A stretch of DNA of 64,000 nt from Siphlonurus alternatus (taxonomy: Eukaryota; Arthropoda; Insecta; Ephemeroptera; Siphlonuridae): NCBI GenBank assembly GCA_949825025.1, contig OX463781.1:46884317-46948316 (forward strand), written 5' to 3'. Position numbers and translations under genes: made by a program. Shown piece after piece: positions 1-14,000 of this stretch. The notes beneath the pieces are model-generated. The model had not been told where the DNA came from, ran no database searches, and saw only the letters and a list, made by a program, of their open reading frames with translations. Every line of letters begins with the position of its first letter. Position 1 is the stretch's first letter.

Positions 1-16
1 CTTCTTATGTTCACAG

Positions 17-262
17 TGACGGCATCAAGTAGTGTCAGTGCTGCCGCAGCCGCCGCCGCCGCTGCAGCCGCCTCCGCGCTGCCTCCACAACTACGCGAGC
101 TGTACGCTAGCGGGGGTGGGGGCAGCGCCGGGGGCACGCACCACCCCCTGGCGAACTTGGTGTCACAGCAGCGCCTCTTGGAGCTCTCGCGGTTCGGACT
201 GAGGCACTATGACCTGGCCCAGCACATGTTGACCCAGCAAGGGGCCGTCAGCAAACTGCTTG
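17..262 (+). CDS. eyg: exon 1 of window: alanine-rich region and PAI remnant
   Basis: The exon ends in ...GAVSKLLG and is cut at a phase 1 donor (GTGAGT at 263). It encodes 11 consecutive alanines (about 46-78), a Gly/Ser stretch, the block [20 protein letters not shown], then the end of the PAI subdomain, where VSKLLG aligns with VSKILG of ordinary Pax proteins. The N-terminal part of a normal paired domain (GxxNQLGGVFVNGRPLP type) is absent, as in eyegone proteins. The left border is uncertain. A pyrimidine-rich stretch ending TTCACAG (10-16) would be an acceptor giving the same phase 1 as the next introns, which I prefer. The alternative is that ATG at 7 is internal or is the start; the frame is open to the window edge. 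Confidence 0.88.
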
Positions 263-3200
263 GTGAGTACCTCGAACACATGGTCACTTTCTGAAAAAAT
301 AAACAACAAAAAGTGTTCGCCATAAAAAGTTAAAAATATTTTACATTTTGTTCTAGTGTACTGACACATATAGTGGGTGGGTACCTCCTTCCTCAATGTT
401 GCAGCTATAATGGCTGATGATGTTGAAATTTGTACTTCATATCATGATATATTCGTGAAACGTGCATGCAAAATAATTAATAACCAATTTATTGCATAAA
501 TTAATAGAGGGCACAAAATTATACCACTCAGATTTTTCTGGGAAGTATTGCTAAAGTTTGAACCAAGGCTCTCTGTAACACAGCAGGCCTAGTAGTTTGA
601 ACCCACATCTCTTTTGTCAAATCATTTTATTAAAAAGTGACGCCTCTTTCTGTACTTTCAATGTTTTTTAAAAAATAGTTCTCGTGCTTAAAAAAAAAAA
701 AATGAAAAAATCAGAGTATAATAATTTGTAACCCTCTTTTCATTTCTATATATTACAAAAAGTTGTGTAGGTTGTCCATTTTATCGATACAGTTTATAAT
801 ATTTGGAAGAATTTCTTTTTTAAGTATATAAATTTATACAATCAATCCACTTAATATACATTTTTTGTTATTTTATTTTTGTTATTAATTTGAACTATTT
901 AACTAATAAAATGTCATTAAATATTCTATTTATTATTCTAAAACATAAAAAAAGGCTATAATATTTTAAAATATGTTAAATTAAATTTAAATCATTCTTA
1001 TTTTTTTAAAGTTTATGATAATCTTAATTACAAATCTATTTTCTTAGAACTGTATGCATATATTAATATAGCTTTATGAATAATATTTTAAAATGTCATA
1101 AAATTTTAAGAATAATATTATTTTCTTTTGTTATATGTTATAAACTATTTATTAACCATAAGTTATTATTTGTTATTTTTTAAAGTTAGCTCATGTCACG
1201 CGAATGTTATAAGTTTTTTTTTACGATAGTTATGGATAAAAAACGTTATAAAATGTTACTTACAGCGCCACCATATAGAGCGCACGTGACGTTTTTTATA
1301 TATTAGTGATAACGTCTAAAATGTATGCACATAAATCTGGTCTCAGCACCCTTATAGTAAGTGGGTGGAGGAATAACACGCGATTACGGGTAGGTCGGGG
1401 GTAGCTCGCGGTTACCGGCCGGGGGGTGGTTGCCCCCCCCCCCTCCTCTCCCTCCCGTACACACACAATCTTTCCTTCGACTTTCCTATAACACGCACAA
1501 CAGCGCTTTATTTTATAGTCCATATTCATGAAGCTAAGCTACCCATTGTTTTATACGTGTAGCCAATCATAACTAAAAGATCTTTTTCTCTAGGAAACAA
1601 TGCTATGATGTAATTTACATAATATTAAAACAAAAAAACAACTAAATATGCAGCCATTTTATGTATGGAAGTTGTTCACTAGAGCTTTTATATTGCTTGC
1701 AACAGGCCGCCGCCAAAAGAGAGAAAATGGTCAGTGGTTATTAACTCTCTTATGTATGTGCTAGTGTTAATTTTATGTAAATTATGAATGCATAATTAAT
1801 AATTAAGAAGATATATTTTAACGATGCATATTTATTAAAGAGTCAACTAAGAAACTGCATGCATGATTCTTATTTCCCTCATATATGCCATGAACATTAA
1901 AATGTTGAAAATCAATTTCATTAATTTTATTGCAGTAATCAACAATTGACGATGTATTAATTAATATAATTTATAACTATATATTTAAAATATATTAAAT
2001 TAGCTTGTATTTTATATGAATTTTATTAATTAGTTCAATTAATGCAAAAGTCATGCAAGTTTTGCAATGACTAAAATATAACATTATAATAGTTGAAAAA
2101 TTACGTCTTCAACTCATACTTTACACGTCTAAACCAAATCTTTTTACCACTAAAACACATCTTATTTCCTCTTTGCTCAAAGTGAGGATAAAATAAAGAC
2201 AATGTTTTTAACATTTTATATGTTCAAGAAGATGCAAAATCAGATTAAATTAGACGAGAATTAAAGAGCTTATAATAATAGCGAATGAAAGATGAAATTT
2301 ATTTCTACTCGGGTATTTTAATAATATGTTATATTGGTATATGAAGAAATTCTATTATTTTTCTAATAAGTAATATTATATTTTTCTCCGAGGTTATGAA
2401 ATATAACAGTCTACATTAACAAATATACATCATGTATTCTGCGGTGAGATATATCAAATTAATAAACAATATTATTTATTATTTTGTTCATGTTGCTGCT
2501 GCACCGTGCAATTCGATACTTGGTGCAAGCATGTAATAACATGCGTTCTGGCTGCCTCGAGACAGCAAGATGCATGTCACTCAAGGGGGTGACACGCGAC
2601 ACCCGCAACCACGCACGGTGGCCATCTTGGTTCAGAACACCAATCATAATTCAGCATTCTCATTCTCATGTTAATTAATAGCTGATTTACCATTTACTTT
2701 AGAGTCACCATTTTGAAATTATATATGTTTAATAAACCAATTAAATTAAAATAAGGTTACATTTCATATTTTTAATTTCTAGAAAATAGAAACAGATTTC
2801 AAATTAGTGTTTTAATTTTGAATTCTTACAATTTATCCATATATATATATAATATACTAACTCATTTGCTAAAATTGGTAGTTTTCTTTATCAATTATAC
2901 TTAAATTATATGATAATTTAATTAGAATCCGATTCGCTACTTAATTCTATATACATTTAAACATATTTATATTTGAGGTGCATGCTGGTAATCAAAAAAG
3001 AATACAAATCCAATGGTATTGAATTTTTAAGCCTGATCAACAATAATTTTTTCAGATCACTTTTGAACCTGAATTTGGAATGATACTTGACTTTCCAAGT
3101 CCAAGTTCAAAAGTGATCTGAAAAAATTATTTTTTATGTATAGCTGGGACTCAAAAATTTAATACCAGTTTGGCTTGAATATATTCTTTTTTAATCCCTA

Positions 3201-6200
3201 GCACCTCATTTCAATTTGTAATGAGTTTACATGAGCGACTGCCACGTTAAGATGCATGTAAACAAACAGTTTAATTTATAACGATTGAAAGATGATTTTA
3301 CATGATGAATTATATAAAAATATAAGCATCGTAAAATTAAATTGCGTATGATAATAAAAGACAATTATTTTTACAACTTTAACATCCCCTAAACGCAATG
3401 GAGTTATTATCGAGATTGGTACGACGGTTACTATAAGAGGGTGCGATTGGACAATTAGATTGCGTGCCGGGCGACAGTTGGCTGACAGCTGATCTCATGT
3501 CGCAGGTAATTATGTGACGGGCGGGTCCCACCAATTAAAGAGAGCACTGGACCGTCTGTCATCCGCACGCAAACCGTAGTCAGTGAGAATCAAGCTTACA
3601 ACTTCAAAGATTCGGTCTGGGAAACACAAATTATTTAATATAACATGATCTTCATAATCTTATTTCATAATATTCGGAGAGAGAGTTTGACACTTTTTAT
3701 ATAAAAAAAAAATAACTTCTTTGTTTTTATATAATTGTAAAATTCACAAACATTAAAATTCCGAAAGTTTTTTTTTTTTTTTTCAGAATGAAAACTTGGA
3801 GAACAATTGTAGTTTCTTATGGGAAGGTTCTATGGTTCAAAGCGGAGGAATATGACTGTCTTTTAGCAAAGAGGGCGTGTCTCTCGTTACGAGGGGGCTG
3901 CAATGACTCTCAGAGTTAGGGAGTACGCTTGAGTGACTCCACCAGTCCTAGCGAGTCTCTGTACTCAGTAATAACTATAATTACTGCATCCAAACGGATG
4001 TGCCTCAACAATTGGTCAACCTTAATTCATTGTTGCATTGAGTGCTCGATCAGAACACAGTCTTTTTATACTCAACTATATCAATAATTATAAAAAACAT
4101 GTAATGAATGCTATATCGTAGTAGTTATAATTTAATATAAAAAAAGTTGATTCAAAACAATAACAGCGTATAAATATTGGCAAATATTATAATTATGATA
4201 ATTGATTTTATTAATTAAATTATACTTGAAATATTCTGGATTTAATAACAATTTTAAAATATTCATATTTTATTGTGCCTTTACAAAAGATTTTATCGCA
4301 TTTTACAGTTATATAAATTTGAATTTCAATATAAAGTATACTATAAAATATCTTGTCATATTTTTTTATTACTAAATAAATTTTTTTTTTAATATATATA
4401 AGCAATGAAATAAATTTATTACGGATTAAAATATAATATTAAAAACTTAATGTAAAACTGCAATAATTTATTTTTATGATAAAGTATAAATCTACAACTA
4501 AAGGTTATATAAAATGAAGTTCGATGATCTAAAAAAAAAATGTAGTTCATTGGACCTAATATTTAAATGCAGTCGTGACATTAAAGATTGCGAGTGCATT
4601 GTTGCATGCATCTGAGGTGCATTTGCGGGAGCTGGGGGCACAACGTGACGGGGGAATTACCGCCCGGGGTCGCCACCATCGTGCAGCGAGAAATTCGACC
4701 TGCGGGGGTCACGAGGGGTGCCCGAGGTACCACGGAGATGTGGAGCAACGGTGAATATATTATAAGAAACAATTAAAAAATAATTATTATAACAATGTAA
4801 GGAGAAAATTGTAAAATAAGGTTATTGTAACTGCAATAAGTCGATGAGTTAATTATAATATGGATCTTGGTTGTAGCATAATGAAGGATAACGAATTAAG
4901 TTAAATATTTCATATACATATACAGTACATATTATATTATATAGTATATATATGTTTAGTGTCTGGAGACCATAAAACATACAAAAAAATAGACAACAAA
5001 ATTTGAATCGTCAGGTAAAATTGCTGAATCAAGCTTTAAAATATTCTAAGATTTAACAACTATATTGATAATAATTTTATAATTTGGCGCCGAATCATAA
5101 AGGAAGATAACCAGGTCCTCACTAACCAGTGTCAGCCTAAATCAATGACTAACCGTGGTTAGTGATAAACCTGGATATATTTCTGGAGAACTCCTAGCTT
5201 TGAGAATCGTTCTTAATATTAATTCTGAACAGTTCTAAGCTACTTAAAAATTTCCAATGTTGTTAAACGATAAATACAACTGTACATCATGGCATAGTGA
5301 AAAAAGTTTAAAAGTTAAAAACCTATTAACCAGGGAAACACGATTTACTATAAAAAGCTATTAAGTAATGGACATTATTTAACAAAATCTCTCTAAGTAA
5401 TTAATTGGCTAAAATGCATCTTAAATTTCTAAGAAAATAGATTGCGACTATAAAATTGTCTCTATTATTCAAACAAAGTTCACCATAAATTAGCTTTGAA
5501 AGCTTTTCAGAAATTTGTTTTTAAAATACTCGCGGGATCGTGATCAGGTCATCAATCAATTAATTTTTTGAAATGACTTACGATGTTCGCACAGACACCT
5601 TATCTAGGTTGCAAGTCTGTCGCTTATTATGTAGGACTTGTTCGTGATTTTCCGGGAGCGTTCGGATTCAAGTTTCATCAACGAGGAACTACATTAAAAA
5701 AAAATACAACAATCACGAGATGCTAAACTAATATAGTGTTATATAGAGGAAAATTTTACTTATTTCTACCGACTGAAAATGATTTTTTTAAGAAATAAAC
5801 AATAATAAAAAATACTTATAAATGTAATTATTTCCTTCAAAGCATGAAAAGGTCTCTCTACTAAAAGCATTATGAGATTTACGGCTCGTTTAATCACTGG
5901 GAGCCGCTCAAGAGCTGTTAAAATCATTATATTTATTTTTTACTTATTTTAAAATTACACATAAGTATTTTTATGCCTTAAGAAATTATCACACAAATAC
6001 AGTATATATTCATGTCCAATTACTCTTTTCTGAAAAAACAAATATCATTTATTTTATTATTTATATTGGAATATCACGATTAGTTTCTTTTAGTGTAATG
6101 TTTTTTAACTAAGAAATGTTTAGCTACTTTAAAATAGTTTGAAATATCTCATTAAAATATTTTTGTATGAAGACATTTGCCAATTGTCTTAACTACTCTT

Positions 6201-7957
6201 GTAATTATAAGTATTTTTGTTGATTACATTGTTAGTTATTCTTCCATTTTTACTGTGTGCGCATCTTGAAAAGTATCTATTTATTTTGTTATGTTTTATT
6301 CGACTTATACGGCGAGGGTTGGGTAAAAAAGCATTTTTTTACCCCTGATCAGAATAGTACAATTAATAATATTATATTATATTCATGTATCTACAAAATA
6401 ACCTACAAATTCATAGTTACACTGTCTTTAACTCTCACATTACAAAGTTAATATAAAACAAAATATATGATTGTCAGAATGTCAGAATGCACATTAAATT
6501 TGCTAATTTTTACAAATTGCTGTTTTAGATTAAAGAATATTGTTTTTATCTATCACAAAATTGATAAATGAGTAAAAATTTAAATTATATCCTTCACCTC
6601 TCGCACGCATCGAAAATATACACATCTTGTACTGAAACAAACAATTATTATGCTTGAGTTAGCAAATGTAAACAGAGATTTAAAAATTACAAAACCACTG
6701 CTGCCTAATTACCATTCTTGAAATTGTTTCAAATCACCATTTACACAGATAGTTATAATAATATAGAACAAATGTTAGCCATACCACCATGTTCCATGTT
6801 TACAGTAAGACACCTAGATTATTAATAATAGAACAAAAATGTTAGCCATACCACCATGTTCCATGTTTACAGTAAGACACCTAGATTATTAATAATAGTA
6901 CAAAAATGTTAGCCATACCACCATGTTCCATGTTTACAGTAAGACACCTAGAAACAACTTCTTGGAACGGTGATATGGTGCAGTCGTTACGTTCCATCTG
7001 CCAACTCCCCGCTGCGATGTCTCTTGAGCAGATGCAATGCAAGTTGTGACATGATTGGGGAAAGTGCGCAAGTGTGTGACTGTGTCTCACGTTCCCAGGC
7101 GTTGCAGGGACGCTGCGGCCGCCCGGACTGATTGGAGGGAGCAAGCCGAAGGTGGCCACCCCCGCCGTGGTGTCCAAGATCGAGCAGTACAAGAGAGAGA
7201 ATCCCACCATCTTTGCCTGGGAGATCCGTGAGCGACTAATCTCGGAGGGTGAGTACGAACCTCATTGTGGGGATCATTCGCGGCAAATATCGGTAGCAGA
7301 GAAATATCATAACTCCATTGGTAAGCTGAAAAAAATATCATAATTTACTCCATTGGTCAGTAAAAACGGTAAAAAATGAAGTTAGGTTTATTATAATATA
7401 TTCGCGCGCCTATATTTAAAATATTTAAACTCCGTTTTTACTTATCAATGGAGTTAGGACTTTTTATCAGCTTACCAACATGGAGTTAGGATATTTTTCC
7501 GCTACCTCGTCGATATGGGTTATGGTCACAGTACTGAGAAGATGGTATCGTATGCCTACCTTACGAGGGCGCTGAAAACAATATTTGTTACTTTCTGAAA
7601 AATTTGTCGTGTGGTGTTAATTAAGCTTCTTTTTACTGTAATAAATACTATATTTTTTCCAGTTTTTTGGTTTATTTTTCTTTGAGCTAGATACAATATT
7701 TTTTTAGTTATAGCAGATTCAGACGATTCTCCAATATCTACAGCATATTAGGATGCCCCATTTGGTCCCTATGATTTTAACATGATGGAGAACAAACAAG
7801 CCTTTGACGCGCTCAGATTTGATTTCTAACACATGACTGATGTACTCAATAATTTTTTCTGTAAAAATGTTAAGGTGACAAGTCGCCACGCATCGCGATG
7901 TTCATTTGTTTAATTTAGGTCCATCTCGTAATGCTTGAAAACGCAGTAAATTTATTT

Positions 7958-8028
<71 letters not shown>

Positions 8029-11000
8029 CATGGCATTAAAAAATAAAAATATAATATATTTTAGGGCTGCATTTAATGTTACATTCTGCTTGTTCGCTCG
8101 TATTTAACTTAATTAGCTGTACTTCATGTTAAATAATAGGGAAAAAACAACGCTAAAAATCCACCGAGGCTCTTGAAAAGCCTCCACTCGACAGACTTGA
8201 AACTTACAAGTTTATTATATATAGTGAGCAGGTGGGAATTTAAACGAATATCATTTTAATATTTGCTTGAAAAAATACTATAGCTAAAAAATGTTTAAAT
8301 TGCATGGTCAAAGAAAAGAATTGAAAAGCGTGCATTTATAAAAGCATTTTGTAAACAGTACAGTACCAGACGCGGTTTATTAATAATCCTAATTAAATGT
8401 ACTTGCGTCATGTTGTATATTTAAGTAACGGTTTGAAAAGAATTTTATTTTGTACGCGTTTATCTTCTTACATCATTAATATGAATATATTTTAATTTTA
8501 AAAAATTGCAGCATGTAATGATTTTTTAATTTGCAAATTTTATACATGACAAATCTTAATTATAATTTTAATGCCAAGTTTTACATAGACTTAAATAATT
8601 GCTAATGCATTTAACTTACTTAGAAATGTAAAACAAATTGCCTCATTTAGAAATTGTACAAATTATACCCCTAAAATTCGTCCCTGCTTTTGAGTTAAAT
8701 TAATTATATTAAAATTTATATTTATTTGAATACCAAGATACCCTCGTCAATGATATATCTATATTATAGCTAATTAATAATGTTTAAAGCACAACCCTAA
8801 ATTCCTCCTGCCGTCAATGAATATCAAGTGGAAAGGTGTTCCATTTCTGTCTGACACGAAATGTCCAGACGTGCGCACGAGCGACACGATCGAACACGTG
8901 TGCACCACGTGACGTCATCACGTTAATTTCTTTTTTCCACGGAAATAATTGGTTCCCGTTCTCCGTAATTAGTATACTGTTAAATGTAAAAAAGTAGACT
9001 GTATTTAACTTAATTGTATGAAATAAACATACCATGTAATTTAAATGTCTAAGGTGCATTTTTAAATAGAAATCAATTGCTAAATAAAATTAATTTAGGA
9101 CTGAAATAATATGCATGATAATGTTTAATTTCATTGACGTAATTAATAAATAGAAAAGACGCTGTTACAAAAAAAGGGAAATTTATTTTGAAGGAACCAA
9201 GCAATATTTTCTCAATAGAACGAAATAATATCTTAGTGCTTTTTAAAACATTTATAATATCGTTACATTGAATAAATGGTATTTTAATATCATGATTTTA
9301 GCCGTTAAATCTTAATTTTTTTTATGTAAATTTATCTAAAGGTTGTAAAAAAAATATATAAAATCTCAAAACAGTTAAATAACGTAAATATGGACACAAT
9401 TCACGAAGAAAGATATCCAAGTTACTCACTAACCACGGTACTAATTAGTGCAATGAAATTAACTGCATTTAGTGAGAAAACTGCAGGACATATACTTCTG
9501 GATAGCTTATTTATAAATTTTGGAACATTATACAGTTTTACAATGCATGCATGATAGTGACCATATTTGTGAGCATATTTAAATATAATAACAATTTAAA
9601 ACAAATAGATAATAGGGGCGATTCACGAAAGAATTATCCAGAAATTTATTCATTTATCTCATTAACCATGGTTAATGCCAGCCTAATTTAATGACAATAA
9701 ACGTGGTTGCAGTGGAGAAACCTGGATAACCCTCTTCGTGCACCCATTATGTTCATAAGAAACACCATATATGATAAATATGAAAATACGTTATTGTTTA
9801 AAAAGAAATGTATCACGACTGCACGGAGAAGGCGCTATAGCGTGCTAATGTGCAGTGGCGATCTTTCTGCCATGATGCCGCCAAACCTGTCTGTCTGGGG
9901 GAGGGGACAACAGACGCTCGAGTGAAATACGTCGATCAGATCTAATGAGAGCTTTGTCCTTTGAGTCTCATCCGTCAAAATTTTATCTTCTTATTTTTTT
10001 AGAAAAACAAAACTTACAGGCGAAGTACACATAATAAATTAGCTGTATTTTGCATACCATTTAATGTATGCTAGGTTTTAGTAAATTATAATTAATAAAA
10101 TAACATATGCATATATATATGTGTGTACTTACAGTTAGTTTATATGTTATTTAAAATCAGTGTTAATTATGCATGGAGTGTTGCATAAAATAAAGGATCG
10201 GCGAAGATTGCCCAGCATACATCAAATGGTATGTAAAACAAAAATAGTTTATTATTTTTTATTTATTTATTTTATTATTTCACCATTATACATTATTACT
10301 TAAGTTATAAAAGATATATAAGTACAATGCAGGGTGGGGATAGTAATATTTATGCGTGAAAATTTTCATTTCTTTAATTTGGGCACCAGAGAAAGAGTCA
10401 ATGAGATATTAGAATGTGAAAATTTTAGTGGCTTAATCGAAAGAAGGGGTAAAAATATGGTGCTGTGAATTTTTTCAGATTTTTCTGAGACCGGGAACTA
10501 TTTTTAAAAAATTATTGAAAGTCTATTTTGATGACGTCACGGGCGGCACTCCTTAAGAAAAAGGATAGGGCAGTGCCGCCCGTGACGTCATAAATAGACT
10601 TTCAATAATTTTTTAAAAATAGTTCCTGGTCTCAGAAAAATCTGAAAAAATGTACACTACCATATTTTTACCCCTTCTTTCGATTAAACCACTAAAATTT
10701 TCACATTCTAATACCTCATTCAATAACCTATGTACAAAAAAGATGAGGAAAATTATAAGAATATGAGAATAAAATCAACTCGCCTGGAGTCCTCATATTT
10801 GAAAAATAAATACGATCTGCGTAGTGGGAATGTGAAATAATTAATACATTATTTTCAAGCCATAATAATAAATTAACATTATTGATTGTAACATTGTAAA
10901 TATTATTTATTATTCTTTAAAATAGCTGGGTACAATTTTAAAGTTTTACAATCATTTCAATATTATAAACAACAAATTAAAAATTTATATAGTATAATTT

Positions 11001-14000
11001 CCTCGTACTTTTTTAATTTATTTAAATTCATACAAATATCGTAATAATTTATTAAATATGTAAAACATTTTTCTAGGAAAAAAGTTTCACAAAAATGTTA
11101 ACTAAAATTTCACACGATTCTGATAGGTTTACTTTATCAGTTATTTAACTTTGGTACAATATAAATAAAAACATAATAAACTTGTTAATAAAAAAAACTA
11201 CTCTTCATAGTATAGGACAATTAAAGCTATAAAAAAAGAACCTTGATTTTTTATCTATTTGACGCCATGTATATTTGATATATTACATGGCAGCTCTGCT
11301 ACATATAATATGATGCTCGCATTTTAATTATGTAATTTCGTTTCATATTATAAGATCACAAAAACAAAATTTAATTGACGATATAAATCAATGAAACTTA
11401 ATATTATGTAGCTTTCAAAGTCCTAAGCTGTCATCACAGTTTAATAATAATAAGCTACCTAAAATGGCATATATTTTTATAATTAATTATATAATCAAGT
11501 ATTAAAAAAGTAACAAACATAAAAACTTTTTTAAAATTATGTTCTTGCATATTGATTTGTTTTAATTACACTACTATAAAAAAATAGGTGTAGAGGCTAT
11601 ATAAGTAATTATATTGCCATAGACTTTAAAGATTAAAATTTACTGTCTATTTTCTTGCATTAATTACAAAAAAGGTAGTCTTGTTTTTGTCCATAAGTCG
11701 TGAAGCTCCGCGAGTAGCCGGTACTACTTAAAGGTAGCTCGTTATAGATGGTCGTTGATTACAGGGGTATCGCCGACCCACTGTGGTTATTACACCTCCA
11801 AGTAACACCCCCCGCCCATTGCTTATAACTCCTGTTAATCTCGTTTAACTAAATTACATATATTTTATAAAATCCCTATATATTATTATGATGAAATAAT
11901 TTCATATATAAATGATAAATCGTGAGTCAAGGTAATAAGAAGAGTCGTACAGAAAATAATACCTAACTAGTTTTAAGACCACAGATATACACACAAAAAA
12001 ATTACATAAATAAATATTTTTATATATATATATATAGTTAACTCAATAGTACATGTTTGAATCAAATTTCGGAGTTCTCACGAATTATCTACATCTACTT
12101 AATATTAAAATAAGGTAATTAAAAATATTAATAATGTTGTATATAATTTGTGATAGTAATAATTATAAAAATGTTATACTTTAATATGAGAAGTAATTTT
12201 TTTAAATTTATTCCTTATAATTTCAACTTATTTCACTATTACAAGAATAAATCTGTTACTATAACTTATTTAAATGAAACCTATTTAATTATTGTAATTT
12301 TTTTATATCAACCTCATTCTCATAATATAAAATATTCTTAGAAATTAGAAGATTTCAAAGAATGATATAAAACACATCAATCATCAGAAATTGTGAATTT
12401 CACTTCTATGAAGCTGCAGTTTTTGTACCTCAATTGTCCAGAGTGACCCCATGTAGGGGGGGGGGTCAGGTCGAGCTACCGTGCAGGGAGGGGGGGGGGG
12501 TTAAATTATAAGCAGTGTTGTGTGTGATCGCGCAGTCCGCCCTTTGTTGCAATTGGTGGAGAGGTAGCCAAGCGATTGTTGGCGATCCGTGAACCGTGAA
12601 CCAACTTTGCATACAATGCATCTAAATAACATTAGAAGTATATAATATAATACATTTGAACTTTTTAAAAAAAAAATATGGACATGCTGTGATCTTTCTA
12701 TCACACATTTCGTGTATGATTATTTAAATCTTAAAGTACTACTTTATGTTGATTACCTCTAATTTGCAATCATTATAGAAGGTAATTGTTTTAATTTAAC
12801 CTCTATTCTTTGAGAACTGTTATGCTATATTGTTTTAATTTTTGATTTTAATCAAATTTTATGTGAAATTTTGTCTAAATAGTTTATAATATTACAATCA
12901 CTTTTAAATTAAACTTAGAAACCAATACCAAAACTACATACAATGGTAAGCATCCATCAGAAAACTTATATAGTCGCCATGTTCGTTTGCTGTTTTTGAC
13001 TCCTGCTACAACCACCCCCAACCACAGCGAATCGGCGCGCAACCCTTCTGCGCACGTTTTTTCAGCTCGAAGTCAAAACACTACTACCGCGAAATTCTTT
13101 AGATGCTCTTTAAGGTAGAGATAACGCCGAACAGCTGATCGACGTAATGCCCTTTGATTAACATGTAAACCTTAGCAAATTGACAAAAATTCTGAAATTT
13201 TTTTGAGAGGCAGATATTAGTGCCTAAAAGCCATAGAAAAAAATTCAAAACGATTTAACGAGCCTATTTTTTATAATTAATTTTTTTAATTTTCAGCATA
13301 GGGCTTTCCCATGGAGAGCCAAACTAAAAAATTAATTTAAAAAAATCGGCTCGTTAAATGTTTTTCAAACTTTTGCTATGGCTTTTAGGCACTAATATCT
13401 GCCTCTCAAAAAAATTTCAGAATTTTTGTCAATTTGCTAAGGTTTACATGTTAATCAAAGGGGATTACGTCGAACAGCTGTTCGGCGTTATCTCTACCTT
13501 AATTAAACTGACCCGAGGCAAATATTAAAATGCTTATAGTAGCAAACGTAAAAGGTTACTGCCAATACGTAATTTTAAATTTGCAAACATAACTTATTTA
13601 GAGGGTTATCAATTTGGGAATTTGCGATCGAAAAATTGCTCCGTATAGGATCTTACATGCGCCCAATCTTTTTTTGTAAGTAAATGGGAGGACAAAGGGT
13701 TGGTGACGTCAAGATGGATCCTCACCATTAGTTACAAACGGATATTCTTTAATGTTTGATATGAATATCGACACCAAACTTTCTTAATTATAAAATAATC
13801 TTGTAAATATAATATTTTGGCATATTAGAATCAATTGTTTAAAATTTATTGCTAATGTTTCAAAACAAAGTTGCAATGTTAATTATTAATTAAAATTATT
13901 TTTAAATAACCAAATGCTTGATATTAATGATTGAAAATACAGCAGTATATAAAAAGTATTAAGAAATGGTGATACTTTAAAAGCACTTATCCATTCGATG

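Larger units (their letters stand above)
263..7107 (+). other. intron 1 (6.8 kb)
   Basis: AT-rich intron with GTGAGT...TTGCAG borders. It holds a partial foldback MITE (638-783), a dispersed repeat (2101-2320), a foldback (2975-3207), a palindromic repeat (5088-5182) and a 67 bp tandem repeat (6757-6951). GC-richer islets stand out at about 1340-1460 (with a run of about 11 C), 2495-2645, 3380-3600, 3830-3970, 4590-4760 and 5530-5680; these are candidate enhancers. No second gene is visible. Short open frames in it coincide with the GC islets and show no recognisable domain. Confidence 0.9.

Noticed and set aside
6881..7341. 109- and 84-codon minus-strand frames over exon 2
   Set aside because: Antisense of the RED exon and the tandem repeat; no domain seen.
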